Source: Candidatus Halocynthiibacter alkanivorans (GTDB taxonomy: Bacteria; Pseudomonadota; Alphaproteobacteria; Rhodobacterales; Rhodobacteraceae). From it: a stretch of 64,000 nt of DNA. The notes under the pieces were generated by a model, which saw only the letters and a list, made by a program, of their open reading frames with translations, was not told where the DNA came from and did no database searches. The first letter of the stretch is position 1, and every line of letters begins with the position of its first letter. Both the position numbers and the translations under genes were made by a program. The stretch is from NCBI RefSeq assembly GCF_003333265.1, contig NZ_QOLB01000079.1, positions 1 through 64,000 on the forward strand, read 5' to 3'. Below are positions 44,222 through 53,403 of this stretch, piece by piece.

Positions 44222-45945
44222 ACGAAGAAAAGGAACGCGGTCTGTCGCGCGGGCTGACCAATTACGGCGACCGGGATTTTTCGGTCTACCTGCGCAATTC
44301 CTTTGCCTCCTCCATGGGCTATTCGCGCGAGGTTCTGAAAAAACCGATTGTCGGCATTGCCAACAGCTTTTCCGGATTTAACAACTGTCACCGCCATTTC
44401 CCCGAACTGCTGGAGGCGGTCAAACGTGGCGTATTGCTGGGCGGCGGGCTGCCGATAGAATTTCCCACCATCTCGTTGGGCGAAGTTTTCCTGAACCCGA
44501 CCAGCCTGAAATTCCGCAACCTGATGTCGATGGACACCGAAGAGATGATCCGGGCGCAGCCGATGGATGCGGTGGTGCTGATGGGCGGTTGCGACAAAAC
44601 AGTTCCGGCACAGCTGATGGGGGCGGCATCAGCCGATCTGCCGGCGGTGCAACTGGTCGCCGGCCCGATGATGACATCGCGCTATGGCGAAGAACGGCTG
44701 GGCGCCTGTACCGACTGCCGCCGGTACTGGGGCAAGTATCGCGCCGGCGAGGTCAGCACGGCGCAGATCAACGACATCGAAGGGCGGCTGGCCACCACGG
44801 CGGGCACCTGTGCGGTGATGGGCACCGCGTCGACCATGGCCTGCATTGCCGAAACGCTGGGCATGTCGCTGCCCGGAACCGCTGCAATTCCGGCGGTGCA
44901 TGCCGATCGTCTGCGCGCGGCCGAGGCTTCGGGCCGGGCGGCAGCGCGCATGGTTGAACAGCCGATCCTCCCCAGCCAGGTGATCACCGAAAAATCCGTT
45001 GAAAATGCGATGCGTATGGTATTGGCGCTGGGCGGCTCCACCAATGCCATCGTGCATCTGACGGCGGTGGCGGGGCGGCTTGGCATCAAAGTGTCGCTGG
45101 AGCGGATGAACGAGCTCTCTGCCACCACGCCGGTGCTGGTCAATCTTAAACCGGTTGGCAGCCATTACATGGAAGATTTCTTTTTTGCCGGCGGCGTCGG
45201 GGCTGTATTGCGCGAATTAAAACCTCTGCTGCATCACGACACGCTGACTGTGGCGGGCGAAACCCTGGGCGACCGGCTGGAGCGCGATCCCGGTTATGTG
45301 GATCACCGGGTGATTGCCACCGCTGAGGCGCCGCTGGAGCCCCAGGGCGGGCTGGTCGCGCTTTTTGGCAACCTCGCGCCGCGCGGGGCTATTCTCAAAC
45401 GCTCGGCCGCCGACAAGGACCTGTTTGAGAAAACCGGCCGTGCCGTGGTCTTTACCTCGCTTGAAGATCTGGCCAGCCGCATTGATGATCCGGATCTGGA
45501 CATCGAGCGCGACGATATCATGGTGCTGCAAAACGCCGGGCCCAAAAGCGCTTCCGGCATGCCGGAGGCCGGCTATCTGCCGATCCCCAAAAAGCTCAGC
45601 GCCCAGGGTGTTAAGGATATGATCCGCATCTCGGACGCGCGCATGTCCGGCACCGCCTTTGGCACCATTGTGCTGCATGTCACGCCCGAGGCCTCCATCG
45701 GTGGCCCTCTGGCGCTGGTGCGCAACGGCGACCAGATCAGGCTGTCGGTGGCAAACCGGTCCATCGAACTGCTGGTGGATGAGGCTGAACTGGCGCGGCG
45801 GCGCGGGGAGTGGTGCTGTGATAACGTGCCGCCCGAGCAGCGCCGCGGTTATGACCGGCTCTATGCCACAGAGGTACTGCAGGCGGACGAGGGCTGCGAC
45901 TTTGCGTTTTTGAAGCCAGTGGAACTTGATGCCAATCCGACCTGA
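44218..45945 (+). CDS. IlvD/Edd-family dehydratase, sugar-acid type
   Basis: 575 residues. [Fe-S] dehydratase family that includes dihydroxy-acid, phosphogluconate, and arabinonate/xylonate dehydratases. Conserved cysteines in GGCDKT and LGACTDCRRYW; further motifs TAGTCAVMGTASTMAC and SDARMSGTAFGTIVLH. The NSFSGFNNCHRHFPEL N-terminus and the lack of branched-chain biosynthesis neighbours favour the pentonate/hexonate dehydratase branch. Last gene of the cluster; it removes water from an aldonic acid to give a 2-keto-3-deoxy acid. Confidence 0.88.
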   Translation: MNEEKERGLSRGLTNYGDRDFSVYLRNSFASSMGYSREVLKKPIVGIANSFSGFNNCHRHFPELLEAVKRGVLLGGGLPIEFPTISLGEVFLNPTSLKFRNLMSMDTEEMIRAQPMDAVVLMGGCDKTVPAQLMGAASADLPAVQLVAGPMMTSRYGEERLGACTDCRRYWGKYRAGEVSTAQINDIEGRLATTAGTCAVMGTASTMACIAETLGMSLPGTAAIPAVHADRLRAAEASGRAAARMVEQPILPSQVITEKSVENAMRMVLALGGSTNAIVHLTAVAGRLGIKVSLERMNELSATTPVLVNLKPVGSHYMEDFFFAGGVGAVLRELKPLLHHDTLTVAGETLGDRLERDPGYVDHRVIATAEAPLEPQGGLVALFGNLAPRGAILKRSAADKDLFEKTGRAVVFTSLEDLASRIDDPDLDIERDDIMVLQNAGPKSASGMPEAGYLPIPKKLSAQGVKDMIRISDARMSGTAFGTIVLHVTPEASIGGPLALVRNGDQIRLSVANRSIELLVDEAELARRRGEWCCDNVPPEQRRGYDRLYATEVLQADEGCDFAFLKPVELDANPT

Positions 45946-46240
45946 ATGGCTGGAAAATGACCCGGGCCGGGAAACACCGGGAGCAGACAGGATGGAGACA
46001 GTTGCCGCCGCCCGCCGCTCCCTGCCATTTGAGTTTGCTGCGGCGGGCCGTATTTTGAGGCACAACGTGGGGTGCCGGCAGAGCAGCGATCAAACGCGGG
46101 CGGTCCTTGCGTTGCTGACGCTGGCACCATTCGGATCTCTGCGGTTCTGCAAAAAGCAGCGGGGGCGGTTGAAGGTCATAAGGGGGGGACAACTAAGGTT
46201 GGCACATTCCGCGCCAGCTTTTTATGTCTGACTCTGGTCG
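45946..46240. other. Non-coding stretch after the catabolic cluster
   Basis: About 300 bases with only short, unconvincing frames. No terminator with a T-run and no repeat was recognised. It marks the change from the tightly packed cluster to a decayed region. Confidence 0.4.
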
Positions 46241-46678
46241 TCAGGCTGCCTTTGTACGTTCAATCAAGCAGGAGGCATTGCCGGCCAGCAATGCGCCAAG
46301 CTCGGCTCCAAGCTGCGTGCGCATGATCGGGGAAATGAGTTTACCCAGCACACCCATCTTCATTTCGAAGATGGCAGAATTGTCATCCCTATGCCCACCC
46401 ACACCGCAGACAACCGTGAGGCGAGGCCGCTGACTTTGACCAGAGGTGTGCCAACCGGGATTGCCTCGTCTGATGCCCAGGGTGGAACGTCGCCGTCTTC
46501 CTCTTTCAAAATCCAGTTTGCTAACGCTGATCAATTCAGTCTCGGCACGCGCAATTGCGCCAAACAACGCAAAGTTAGTTAGAAGAACAAAGAAGAGTGG
46601 TGTGGCGAGCTTGGACACCCGAATACTCTTACTTGAAATGTGTATCTCAATATTTTCATAAATCCACCACTGTAGCAA
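46241..46678 (-). CDS. Doubtful small exported protein, possibly a decayed SRPBCC-type gene
   Basis: Open frame of 145 residues. An internal GTG (46618) begins a signal-like stretch (VSKLATPLFFVLLTNFALFGAIARA). The last 45 residues (FEMKMGVLGKLISPIMRTQL onward) resemble the C-terminal helix of polyketide-cyclase/SRPBCC proteins, while the Arg-rich middle looks out of frame. It may be a real hypothetical gene or a frameshifted remnant. No clear ribosome site. Confidence 0.3.
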   Translation of the reverse strand: MLQWWIYENIEIHISSKSIRVSKLATPLFFVLLTNFALFGAIARAETELISVSKLDFERGRRRRSTLGIRRGNPGWHTSGQSQRPRLTVVCGVGGHRDDNSAIFEMKMGVLGKLISPIMRTQLGAELGALLAGNASCLIERTKAA

Positions 46679-46724
46679 GTTCGTTAGCTCCAGTGGTTTT
46701 GGTAACGAGGCGTCTGTCTGCTAT

Positions 46725-46770
46725 GTCCGCTCAGCCGGCGTTCAAGCGGAGCACAGCGAAGGTCCGCTCT
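46725..46770 (+). repeat. 46-base dispersed repeat, copy A
   Basis: A stretch beginning GTCCGCTCAGCCGGCGTTCA matches 62785-62830 over 46 bases with a handful of differences, same orientation and no gaps. Both copies lie in non-coding, IS-littered DNA. Confidence 0.55.
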
Positions 46771-47029
46771 GCTGCAAATGCAGGATATGTATACTGAATA
46801 CCCGGCCGTTAGTTTTGCACGAAATTCTGCTGGAAGCCGGGGCTGCCGCCTACCTTGTATGCCTGGTCGGACTGGATCACCAAATCACGCATCCGGGCAA
46901 TAAACTCGTTTCCTTTCTCACTATTACCGGCGGTTTTCCATGTATTGGGTGAAAAAGCCGGCGTTCGCTTCGCGCCGGGAGATACCCATGTCCCGCAGGT
47001 AGTGATCTTCTGTAGCTCGCAGCTTCCGG

Positions 47030-48458
47030 GTTTGGCTGTAGGCATAATCAAGGCGCTGGTGGATTCGGGTGATCGTACTGCCGCATTGGCAAAAATGACC
47101 GAGTTCGCCGCCCTTTTGGACGCCGAGCTTGGGGTGGCTCCCACCGCAGGCATGCTTGAACGGAACGAAAAATTGATATCAGGGGAAACCGGCGCTGTGC
47201 GCTCCCAACCTGTTGCGAAAGCGCCGGCGTCGGCCCCGGGGAAATTGTTCAGGGGGCGAGCCGCCGTGGCAGTACTTCCGTATCGCTGCATGAGCGACAC
47301 CAAAAGCGATGTGTAATTCGCTGATGGAGTTACCGAAGATGTGGTTAACGGGCTCGCTGTGTGGCGCTGGTTCCCGGTAATTGGACGTTACACCAGCGGG
47401 CAGTCAGGAAACACAATCGCAACTGTGCAATCGGTTTCACGGAAATCCGGGGCCCGCCACGTTATCAGTGGTTCAGTGCGGCGCTCTGGTTCGCGCTACC
47501 GGGTTACACCGAACTGAGCGATGCAGGAACCGGCCAACAGCTTTGGTCGCAACAGTTTGATGGGCGCGCAGACGACATATTCGAAATTCAGGACCGGATC
47601 AGCGATGAAATCGCCCGTCGTGTCGAACCCGAAATCCGCCGTGCCGAGAGGAAACGGCTGTATAGAAAGAAACCTTCAGAACTGACAGTCTGGGAAATGT
47701 TGCATAAAGCCCGGGTGATAAAATTCAAAAACGGCCACGCTTATGGCTCTGCCGAAGACAATGTCACCGCGATGGCAATGTTTCGCGACGCTCTGGCGCG
47801 AGATCCAAATTCCAGCGATGCGGTCAGCGGGATTGCGACCTGCCACTGGCACAATACCATCAATAGCTGGTCAAATGATCCAATGAAATCCGGCGAGGCC
47901 GCCATGCGCCGCGCCAAAGAGGCGGTGGACCTGGATGACACCAATTATTCCGCTTTGGGCACCGTTTCGATCATTCAGACTCTCGGCCAACACGATATCG
48001 CCGCCGCTGAAGCCACGGCACGCAACTCGATTGACATGAACCCCTCTGATATTTTGGTTCGCCACTATCTGGTTTGCAGTCTTGAGTTCGGCGGCAAATT
48101 TGATGAGGCGGTTGAGCAGTGCAACTACATGATGGCACTTGACCCCTGCGCCCCCTCATTATCCGTATTGTGTGGTGATCTGTCGACCTGTCTGTTGTTG
48201 GGGGGCAACGCCAAAGACGCTGTCGACTATTCACGCAAATCTATGGCAGCCGACCCAGGCTATTTACGCGGCCGCCAGCGTTTGATCGCAGCCCTCGTGG
48301 CCGCTGGTGAAATGAAAGAGGCAGAATTTGAATACGCGATATTGCGCAAAGCCATGCCTGCTTTCAATCTGGACTATGTGAAACGGACCTACCCGTTCGT
48401 ACACGAAAAATACTTGCAAGCTTACTCAAAGTATTTTGCCGCAGTCGGTGTACAGTAG
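47030..48458 (+). pseudogene. Broken SARP-type regulator with TolB-N-like and TPR domains
   Basis: The pieces follow the order of a large bacterial regulator: the end of a transcriptional-activator domain (AALAKMTEFAALLDAELGVAP), a segment AAVAVLPYRCMSDTKSD, then FADGVTEDVVNGLAVWRWFPVIGR, SGSVRRSGSRYRVT, ELSDAGTGQQLWSQQFDG, and a TPR-like C-terminal half intact to the stop at 48456. It is disabled by a TAA at 47314-47316, exactly where relatives have Tyr before FADG, and by a missing base near 47508-47510 that moves the frame. The 5' end (DNA-binding domain) is missing or unrecognisable. The long open frame from 47361 may still be translated but lacks the regulator part. Confidence 0.75.
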
Positions 48459-48694
48459 GTCTTACACAGGGGCTGCAGCTGGCGGCGCTGATGTGAACTC
48501 CTTCGGGATTTGAATTCGCTCATTTCTCAATGGCAATCCGCATTCAGTGAGTAATAGGGCAGATTTAACATTAAAACCCATTTCCTCCTCACGGCCTGCA
48601 TCCGGGTAGCAAGCTTTGCTGAATTTGGGGCGAAGGGCGATGCTTTCCGCCACGCCGCCGAAATTTAACCGTCGTCTTGAAGGCACTCCCGGAC

Positions 48695-48800
48695 GGGATG
48701 CAGACGTACGCTTACTGTCAATCACGAGCGCCAGATATGATAAGCCCTCATAAGTCTTGATATAAGTAATGTCTTCGCCCTGTTTCTTTGCTTCAGGAAA
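48695..48800 (-). pseudogene. IS3-family transposase OrfB fragment
   Basis: Reading minus gives EDITYIKTYEGLSYLALVIDS, matching the first catalytic-Asp segment (TDITYI...YLAVVID) of IS3-type integrases. Similarity ends abruptly on both sides, and no terminal repeats were found. A short truncated remnant. Confidence 0.65.
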
Positions 48801-48879
48801 CGCTTGAGATACTTTGGGAATGTCGACTACATATGCTAATCTTTAACGTGTATCAGGCAATTTCAAACGGCGGTATCCC

Positions 48880-50133
48880 ATGCAAATGTTCCCAATAGTA
48901 CTTGGTGCTGCAATCTTCTTTACCTCTGCCATCCATTCCGCCGAACCCACCAATATCCAGCTCGGGCCTCGCCCGTTCTACCTCATCGACAAGATGCCTG
49001 ACGGCCAGCTCAAAACCAAACTCCAATCCTGCGCTAACGGACCGTTCTCCCGCACCAACTTCTCCATCGGCCACCGCGGCGCACCGCTGCAATTCCCCGA
49101 ACATACACGCGAATCCTATCAGGCAGCAGCCCGCATGGGTGCCGGTATCATCGAATGCGACGTCACTTTTACCGCCGATCTGGCGCTGGTCTGCCGCCAC
49201 TCGCAGGGCGATCTGGCGACCAGCACTAACATCCTTGCCACACCGCTTGCCGCCACCTGCATCAAGCCGTTCACGCCAGCCACCTTCAACGCCGACGGCA
49301 GCATCGATGAACCGGCCAGCGCCACCTGCCGTACCAGTGAACTCACCCTTGCGGAATTCCTCTCACTGAAAGGCAAAATGGACGCAGGTAACCGCGCAGC
49401 CACCACGCCCCAGGCTTTCATGAACGGCACCGCCTCCTGGCGCACCGACCTCTACGCCACTGGCGGCACTCTGATGACCCACGCGCAAAGCATCGCACTC
49501 CTGCAAAGCCTCGGTGTCGAATTCACCCCCGAATTGAAGGCACCGGCCGTCGACATGCCGTTCACCTCGCCGGTCACCGGCGAGGTTTTCACGCAAACCG
49601 ACTTTGCCCAAAAAATGATCAGTGAATACGAAGCAGCGGGCATCCCTGCACAAGACGTCCGCCCGCAATCCTTTAGCCCCGACGACGTGCTCTACTGGCT
49701 CAGGAACGCACCCGAATTCGGCGAAAACGCCATTCTGCTCGACGGCCGCAAGTTTGACGCCAGCGACCCATCCGACAATCAAACCCCCACACTGCAACAG
49801 ATCGCCGATATGGGCATCACCACCATTGCCCCACCGCAATGGGTGCTGCTGAAAGAAGACGACGGCCAGATCATCCCCTCGGACTACGCTCGGGCCGCAC
49901 AGGTTGCCAACCTCGACATTATCACCTGGACCCTCGAACGCTCCGGCCGCCTTCGCGAAGACGTTCTGGATGGCCGTAGCAAATACTACTACCAGTCAAC
50001 GCTTGGCGCACTAACCGCAGACGGCGATATTTACACCACCCTTGATGTGCTGACCCAGCAGGTGGGTATCAAGGGCATATTCTCCGACTGGCCTGCCACG
50101 GTAACCTACTACGCCAACTGTATGAAACTCTGA
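48880..50133 (+). CDS. Glycerophosphodiester phosphodiesterase, exported
   Basis: 417 residues with an N-terminal signal (about 1-20, TSAIHSAEP). GDPD catalytic motif [19 protein letters not shown] followed by [21 protein letters not shown]; later ELKAP and [11 protein letters not shown]. Periplasmic hydrolysis of glycerophosphodiesters to glycerol-3-phosphate is expected. Longer than minimal GDPDs (about 250) because of loop insertions, as in other periplasmic forms. It sits as an apparently intact gene between IS remnants, and its C-rich codon choice differs a little from neighbours, hinting at transfer. Confidence 0.88.
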   Translation: MQMFPIVLGAAIFFTSAIHSAEPTNIQLGPRPFYLIDKMPDGQLKTKLQSCANGPFSRTNFSIGHRGAPLQFPEHTRESYQAAARMGAGIIECDVTFTADLALVCRHSQGDLATSTNILATPLAATCIKPFTPATFNADGSIDEPASATCRTSELTLAEFLSLKGKMDAGNRAATTPQAFMNGTASWRTDLYATGGTLMTHAQSIALLQSLGVEFTPELKAPAVDMPFTSPVTGEVFTQTDFAQKMISEYEAAGIPAQDVRPQSFSPDDVLYWLRNAPEFGENAILLDGRKFDASDPSDNQTPTLQQIADMGITTIAPPQWVLLKEDDGQIIPSDYARAAQVANLDIITWTLERSGRLREDVLDGRSKYYYQSTLGALTADGDIYTTLDVLTQQVGIKGIFSDWPATVTYYANCMKL

Positions 50134-50375
50134 ACACATGCAACAATCTGTCAAAGTCGAGAACGGCCTTGAACCGTCTTTCACTCCAATGCCTTCTGGT
50201 GACCAGTCACGGTCCAAAGCGGACCCGCTGATTAGTGGTCGTGGGCGAAACTGCCGTCGATGTTTGACGCTACCCTCCGTCCTTTTGCGCTCATGAAGCG
50301 GACATTCAAAAAAGGAGGTTTGGTCCTGCAATTCTTCCTATTTTGAATAGTGAATAGTGAATAGTCCCTGGTAAA
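50134..50375. other. Non-coding stretch with a short tandem repeat
   Basis: No gene recognised. At about 50343-50364 a 7-base unit (GAATAGT) is repeated three times in tandem, next to the IS3 remnant. Confidence 0.5.
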
Positions 50376-50555
50376 CTAGACGCCTTGGGAGATGCCTTCT
50401 CGGCGACACAGCTCAGCTATGCTGTCTTCGCTGCGCAAGCCATCCAGGACGATCCTGATCGTCTCTTGAGATGAATAATGTTTGCGCGTTGCACGTTTGA
50501 TATCTTTGACGATCTTCTCGCCACGGCTTTTGCGTGTTCCAGTTGTCTGTCTCAT
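50376..50555 (-). pseudogene. IS3-family OrfA fragment, truncated
   Basis: Reads MRQTTGTRKSRGEKIVKDIK and SSQETIRIVLDGLRSEDSIA, then AELCRREGIS, the start of an IS3-type OrfA helix-turn-helix protein, and breaks off at a stop soon after. Ordinary OrfA proteins are about 90-120 residues; only 59 remain. No OrfB follows. Confidence 0.75.
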
Positions 50556-50639
50556 CTTCCACTCCTCAGGGGTTACGATGAGCCAAGAACACTCTCTTAT
50601 CAAATACGGCTATTTGAACCCATAAGCGCTGACGTCAGA

Positions 50640-51032
50640 CACCACAGCGTCATTCAGGCGTTGATCAAACAGTCACGCAAGTTGCCGAAAGAGCTGTATC
50701 GCTCACTGACCTGGGAGCGCGGATCGGAGATGGCAGCGCACAATAGCTTTACCTCGGCGACGGATATCGATGTCTTCCCGTGCGAACCTCACAGCCCCCT
50801 CCCAGCAGATTGCTAAAGCAATCGCCTGCCGGGCAATGCATGGCAACGGCGCGCAAACGAAAACACCAATCGCCTGTTGCGACAGTAATTCTCAAAAGGC
50901 ACGGATTTGTCGATACATAGTCAAGCAAAGCTAAGCGCGGTTGCCAGACAGCTCAACGAACGACCTCGAAAGACGCTGGGATACGAAACTCCCGCTGAGC
51001 GTTTCAATACATGTGTTGCGTCGATCCGTTGA
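50640..51032 (+). pseudogene. IS30-family transposase C-terminal remnant
   Basis: In one frame: ALIKQSRKLPKELYRSLTWE, ATDIDVFPCEPHSP, then a foreign 42-base insert, WQRRANENTNRLLRQ, a TAA at 50886-50888 where relatives have Tyr, [15 protein letters not shown] and [18 protein letters not shown] to the stop at 51030-51032. These are the conserved C-terminal parts of the IS30 DDE domain. The N-terminal half is missing. Confidence 0.8.
50799..50840. repeat. 42-base palindrome-bearing insert in the IS30 remnant
   Basis: Separates the codons for SP and W in an otherwise contiguous IS30 motif, keeping the frame but adding a TAA. Contains an exact inverted repeat GATTGCT-AA-AGCAATC (50808-50823). 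Size and structure resemble a small repetitive extragenic palindrome; no second copy was found in the window. Confidence 0.5.
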
Positions 51033-51194
51033 GACCGCTCCGCTGACCTCGCAGCGTATGGCGGCTTCTCTAATTGGGTGATTGGGTCAAGCTCGTTTTC
51101 CTTCTTTCTTCCAGGTCATTGTCGCTCATCCGGGTCGCGCTTCTCTCCGCAGTCTGGTTGATGCTCTGATGGCACCGCTGCACGCATATGCCGG

Positions 51195-51328
51195 ATCGGC
51201 AGTGAGCCTGCGATATCGCCGACCTCACAAGGCAGCTCCCGCTCAAACATCGCCGCTCCCTTGCCATCCAGAATGCAAAGCCCACAGGATCGCAGCGAAA
51301 CATCTGGCCCAACAAAGTATTCCATCAT
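51195..51328 (-). pseudogene. IS110-family transposase N-terminal fragment
   Basis: Reads MMEYFVGPDVSLRSCGLCIL then DGKGAAMFERELPCEVGDIA, the N-terminal RuvC-like (DEDD) segment of IS110 transposases with its first Asp. Similarity is lost after about 45 residues. Confidence 0.75.
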
Positions 51329-51519
51329 CTGTCTCCCTTGTTCACGGCTATCCTGTGATCCTGCCGGGAGCTCGACCTCAGAACAGAGGCAGCCCAGTTA
51401 CGCATGTTCGCCGAACTGGGGCGAAACGGCTGTTTCACCTCTGGAAACCCTGCCCAAAATGGCCACGCCATCAGGCAGGGATTATTACAGCGTCTTGATG
51501 GTGAAGGTGGTCTCGTGCT

Positions 51520-52926
51520 TCAGGAGAAAACAACCTGAATGTCGGTAAACTCGTGCAGCCCTTCCTGGCCAAATTCGACCCCCAGGCCAGAACTTTTCGC
51601 ACCGGCGAACGGGGCATTTGGTTGAATAGCTCCGTGCTTGTTGATCCAGACCGATCCGCATTCCAACCGGCTGGCGACCTCGCGGGCTTTTACAACGTCT
51701 GAAGACCAGACAGAACCGCCCAGGCCGTTGTCGCTGTCATTGGCAAGCACGATGGCGTCCTCCAGATCAGCATATTTGATCACCGGCAGCGCCGGGCCGA
51801 ACTGCTCTTGGGAGACCAGGTCATCGTCATTGGAAAGGCCACTGATGATCGTCGGAGGAAAAAACAACCCGATCCCTGGTTCACCGCCCAGCAGTACGTT
51901 TCCTTTGACTTTGGCAGCCGCGACAAAACCGGCGAACTTGTCGAACTGCATCTGGTTCTGGATCGGGCCAAGCGCGCTGTCGTCATTCATCCCGTCGCCA
52001 ACCGGGATATTGCGGGCGTACGCCACCAGCGCTTCGCACACCGCGTCATGGACGTCTTCATGCACATACAGCCGTTTCAACGCAGCGCAGGTCTGACCGT
52101 TGTTGATAAAAGCCCCCCAGAACAGCCCTTCGGCAATCGCAGCCGGGTCGACATCCGGCAGTACAATACCGGCGTCATTGCCGCCCATTTCAAGCGTCAG
52201 GCGTTTCATCGTTTCCGAGGCGGAGCGCATCACTTTTTGCCCGGTGGCACAGGAGCCGGTGAAGACGATTTTGCGGATATCCGGATGCGCCGCCATCATC
52301 GCGCCGAGATTTTCGCCGTCGTCGTCAGAGGTGAGCACATTGATGACGCCGGCAGGCAGCACGCGGTCGATCAGTTCAATCAGTTTTAAGGTCGAAAGAG
52401 GTGTGTTGGGCGAAGGTTTGATCACCACCGTGTTGCCGGTGCGCAGGGCAGGCAGGATGTGCCAGATCGCGATCATGACCGGGAAATTCCACGGCGTGAT
52501 CGAGCCGACGACCCCAAGCGGTTTGCGGCAAAGCTCGACCCGGCCCTCATCGGTGTCCTGCAGCACCTCGGTTTTGAGGCTCAGGCCCGCAGTATATCCG
52601 GCCCATGCCGCAGCCCCTCCCATTTCCCAGCGCGAGCCAAGACCGTTCAGTGGCTTGCCCTGCTCAAGAGTGATCATATGAGCAAGTTCTTCGGACGCCC
52701 CGGAGATAACCGCTGTGACCTTTTCGCAGGCGGCCTGCAGTTCGGCATCAGATTTTGCTGACCAGGATATGAACGCTTCAGCAGCGGCGGCGACGGCAAG
52801 ATCAAGTTCGGCCTTACCCGCCTGCGGAGCTCTGCCGACGAGTTCGCCGTTTGAGGGGTTTTTCACATCAAAATAGCGGTTGGTTGTGACAGGCTGGCTG
52901 CCAATTGTCAGGTGGTAGTCGGTCAT
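51520..52926 (-). CDS. NAD-dependent aldehyde dehydrogenase
   Basis: 468 residues from MTDYHLTIG, with AGGA eight bases upstream; ATG 52944 lacks a site. ALDH superfamily: GVVGSITPWNFPVMIAIWHI, KPSPNTPLSTLKL, catalytic Glu in TLEMGGNDAGIVL and catalytic Cys in NNGQTCAALKRLYV. Last gene of a four-gene minus-strand group with a GlxA-type regulator, an isonitrile-hydratase-like protein and a SnoaL-like protein. The substrate aldehyde is unknown. Confidence 0.9.
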   Translation of the reverse strand: MTDYHLTIGSQPVTTNRYFDVKNPSNGELVGRAPQAGKAELDLAVAAAAEAFISWSAKSDAELQAACEKVTAVISGASEELAHMITLEQGKPLNGLGSRWEMGGAAAWAGYTAGLSLKTEVLQDTDEGRVELCRKPLGVVGSITPWNFPVMIAIWHILPALRTGNTVVIKPSPNTPLSTLKLIELIDRVLPAGVINVLTSDDDGENLGAMMAAHPDIRKIVFTGSCATGQKVMRSASETMKRLTLEMGGNDAGIVLPDVDPAAIAEGLFWGAFINNGQTCAALKRLYVHEDVHDAVCEALVAYARNIPVGDGMNDDSALGPIQNQMQFDKFAGFVAAAKVKGNVLLGGEPGIGLFFPPTIISGLSNDDDLVSQEQFGPALPVIKYADLEDAIVLANDSDNGLGGSVWSSDVVKAREVASRLECGSVWINKHGAIQPNAPFAGAKSSGLGVEFGQEGLHEFTDIQVVFS

Positions 52927-53022
52927 TTTTATGTCCTGCGGCAAAGGGGGATCGGCCCGCGCCCAATGATTTGTACCGGGCGCGGCTAAAATGTGTCTGG
53001 ATTTTCTGGAAAATCAGCCCTG

Positions 53023-53403
53023 CTATTGCGGCTCGGAGCTGGTGACAATGTCCTGCGAGATCAACCAGGTATCGTTTTGGAGCTGCCAGAGCACCTGGTA
53101 ATGGCCCTTATCAACCTGCGTGCCACCGTCGACATGGAGCGAATAGGCGCCCAGTTCCACGGCATAATCGCCAAAATCTTTGACGGACTGGCTGGCAAGT
53201 CTGAGTTCTTTCAGACCGGCATCGATCATGGCGCCGAAAGTCCCGCTAACCGCGTCCTGGCCCTCTGCCACCGGGGCATGGGGCAGCATGAATTTGCCGT
53301 CGATGGTATACATTTCGCCCAGTGTTTTTAGATCCTGGGTTTTGAATGCGACCATCATGTCGGCATTGCGGGCTTCGATTGCGGATTTAATCGTGACAGA
53401 CAT
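53023..53403 (-). CDS. SnoaL-like / DUF4440-type small protein
   Basis: 126 residues from MSVTIKSAIE. Its ATG shares a base with the upstream DJ-1 gene stop (TGATG), which fixes the start. NTF2-like cone fold is suggested by MYTIDGKFMLPHAPVAEGQDAVSGTF and YQVLWQLQNDTWLISQDIV. Such proteins act as small enzymes or binding proteins; the role here is unknown, but tight coupling suggests a shared pathway with the neighbouring DJ-1 protein and aldehyde dehydrogenase. Confidence 0.75.
   Translation of the reverse strand: MSVTIKSAIEARNADMMVAFKTQDLKTLGEMYTIDGKFMLPHAPVAEGQDAVSGTFGAMIDAGLKELRLASQSVKDFGDYAVELGAYSLHVDGGTQVDKGHYQVLWQLQNDTWLISQDIVTSSEPQ

Noticed and set aside
46241-48458. A defence island, toxin-antitoxin or CRISPR system in the decayed region
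   Set aside because: No nuclease, methylase, toxin pair or spaced repeats were seen; the region is explained by a broken regulator and IS fragments.
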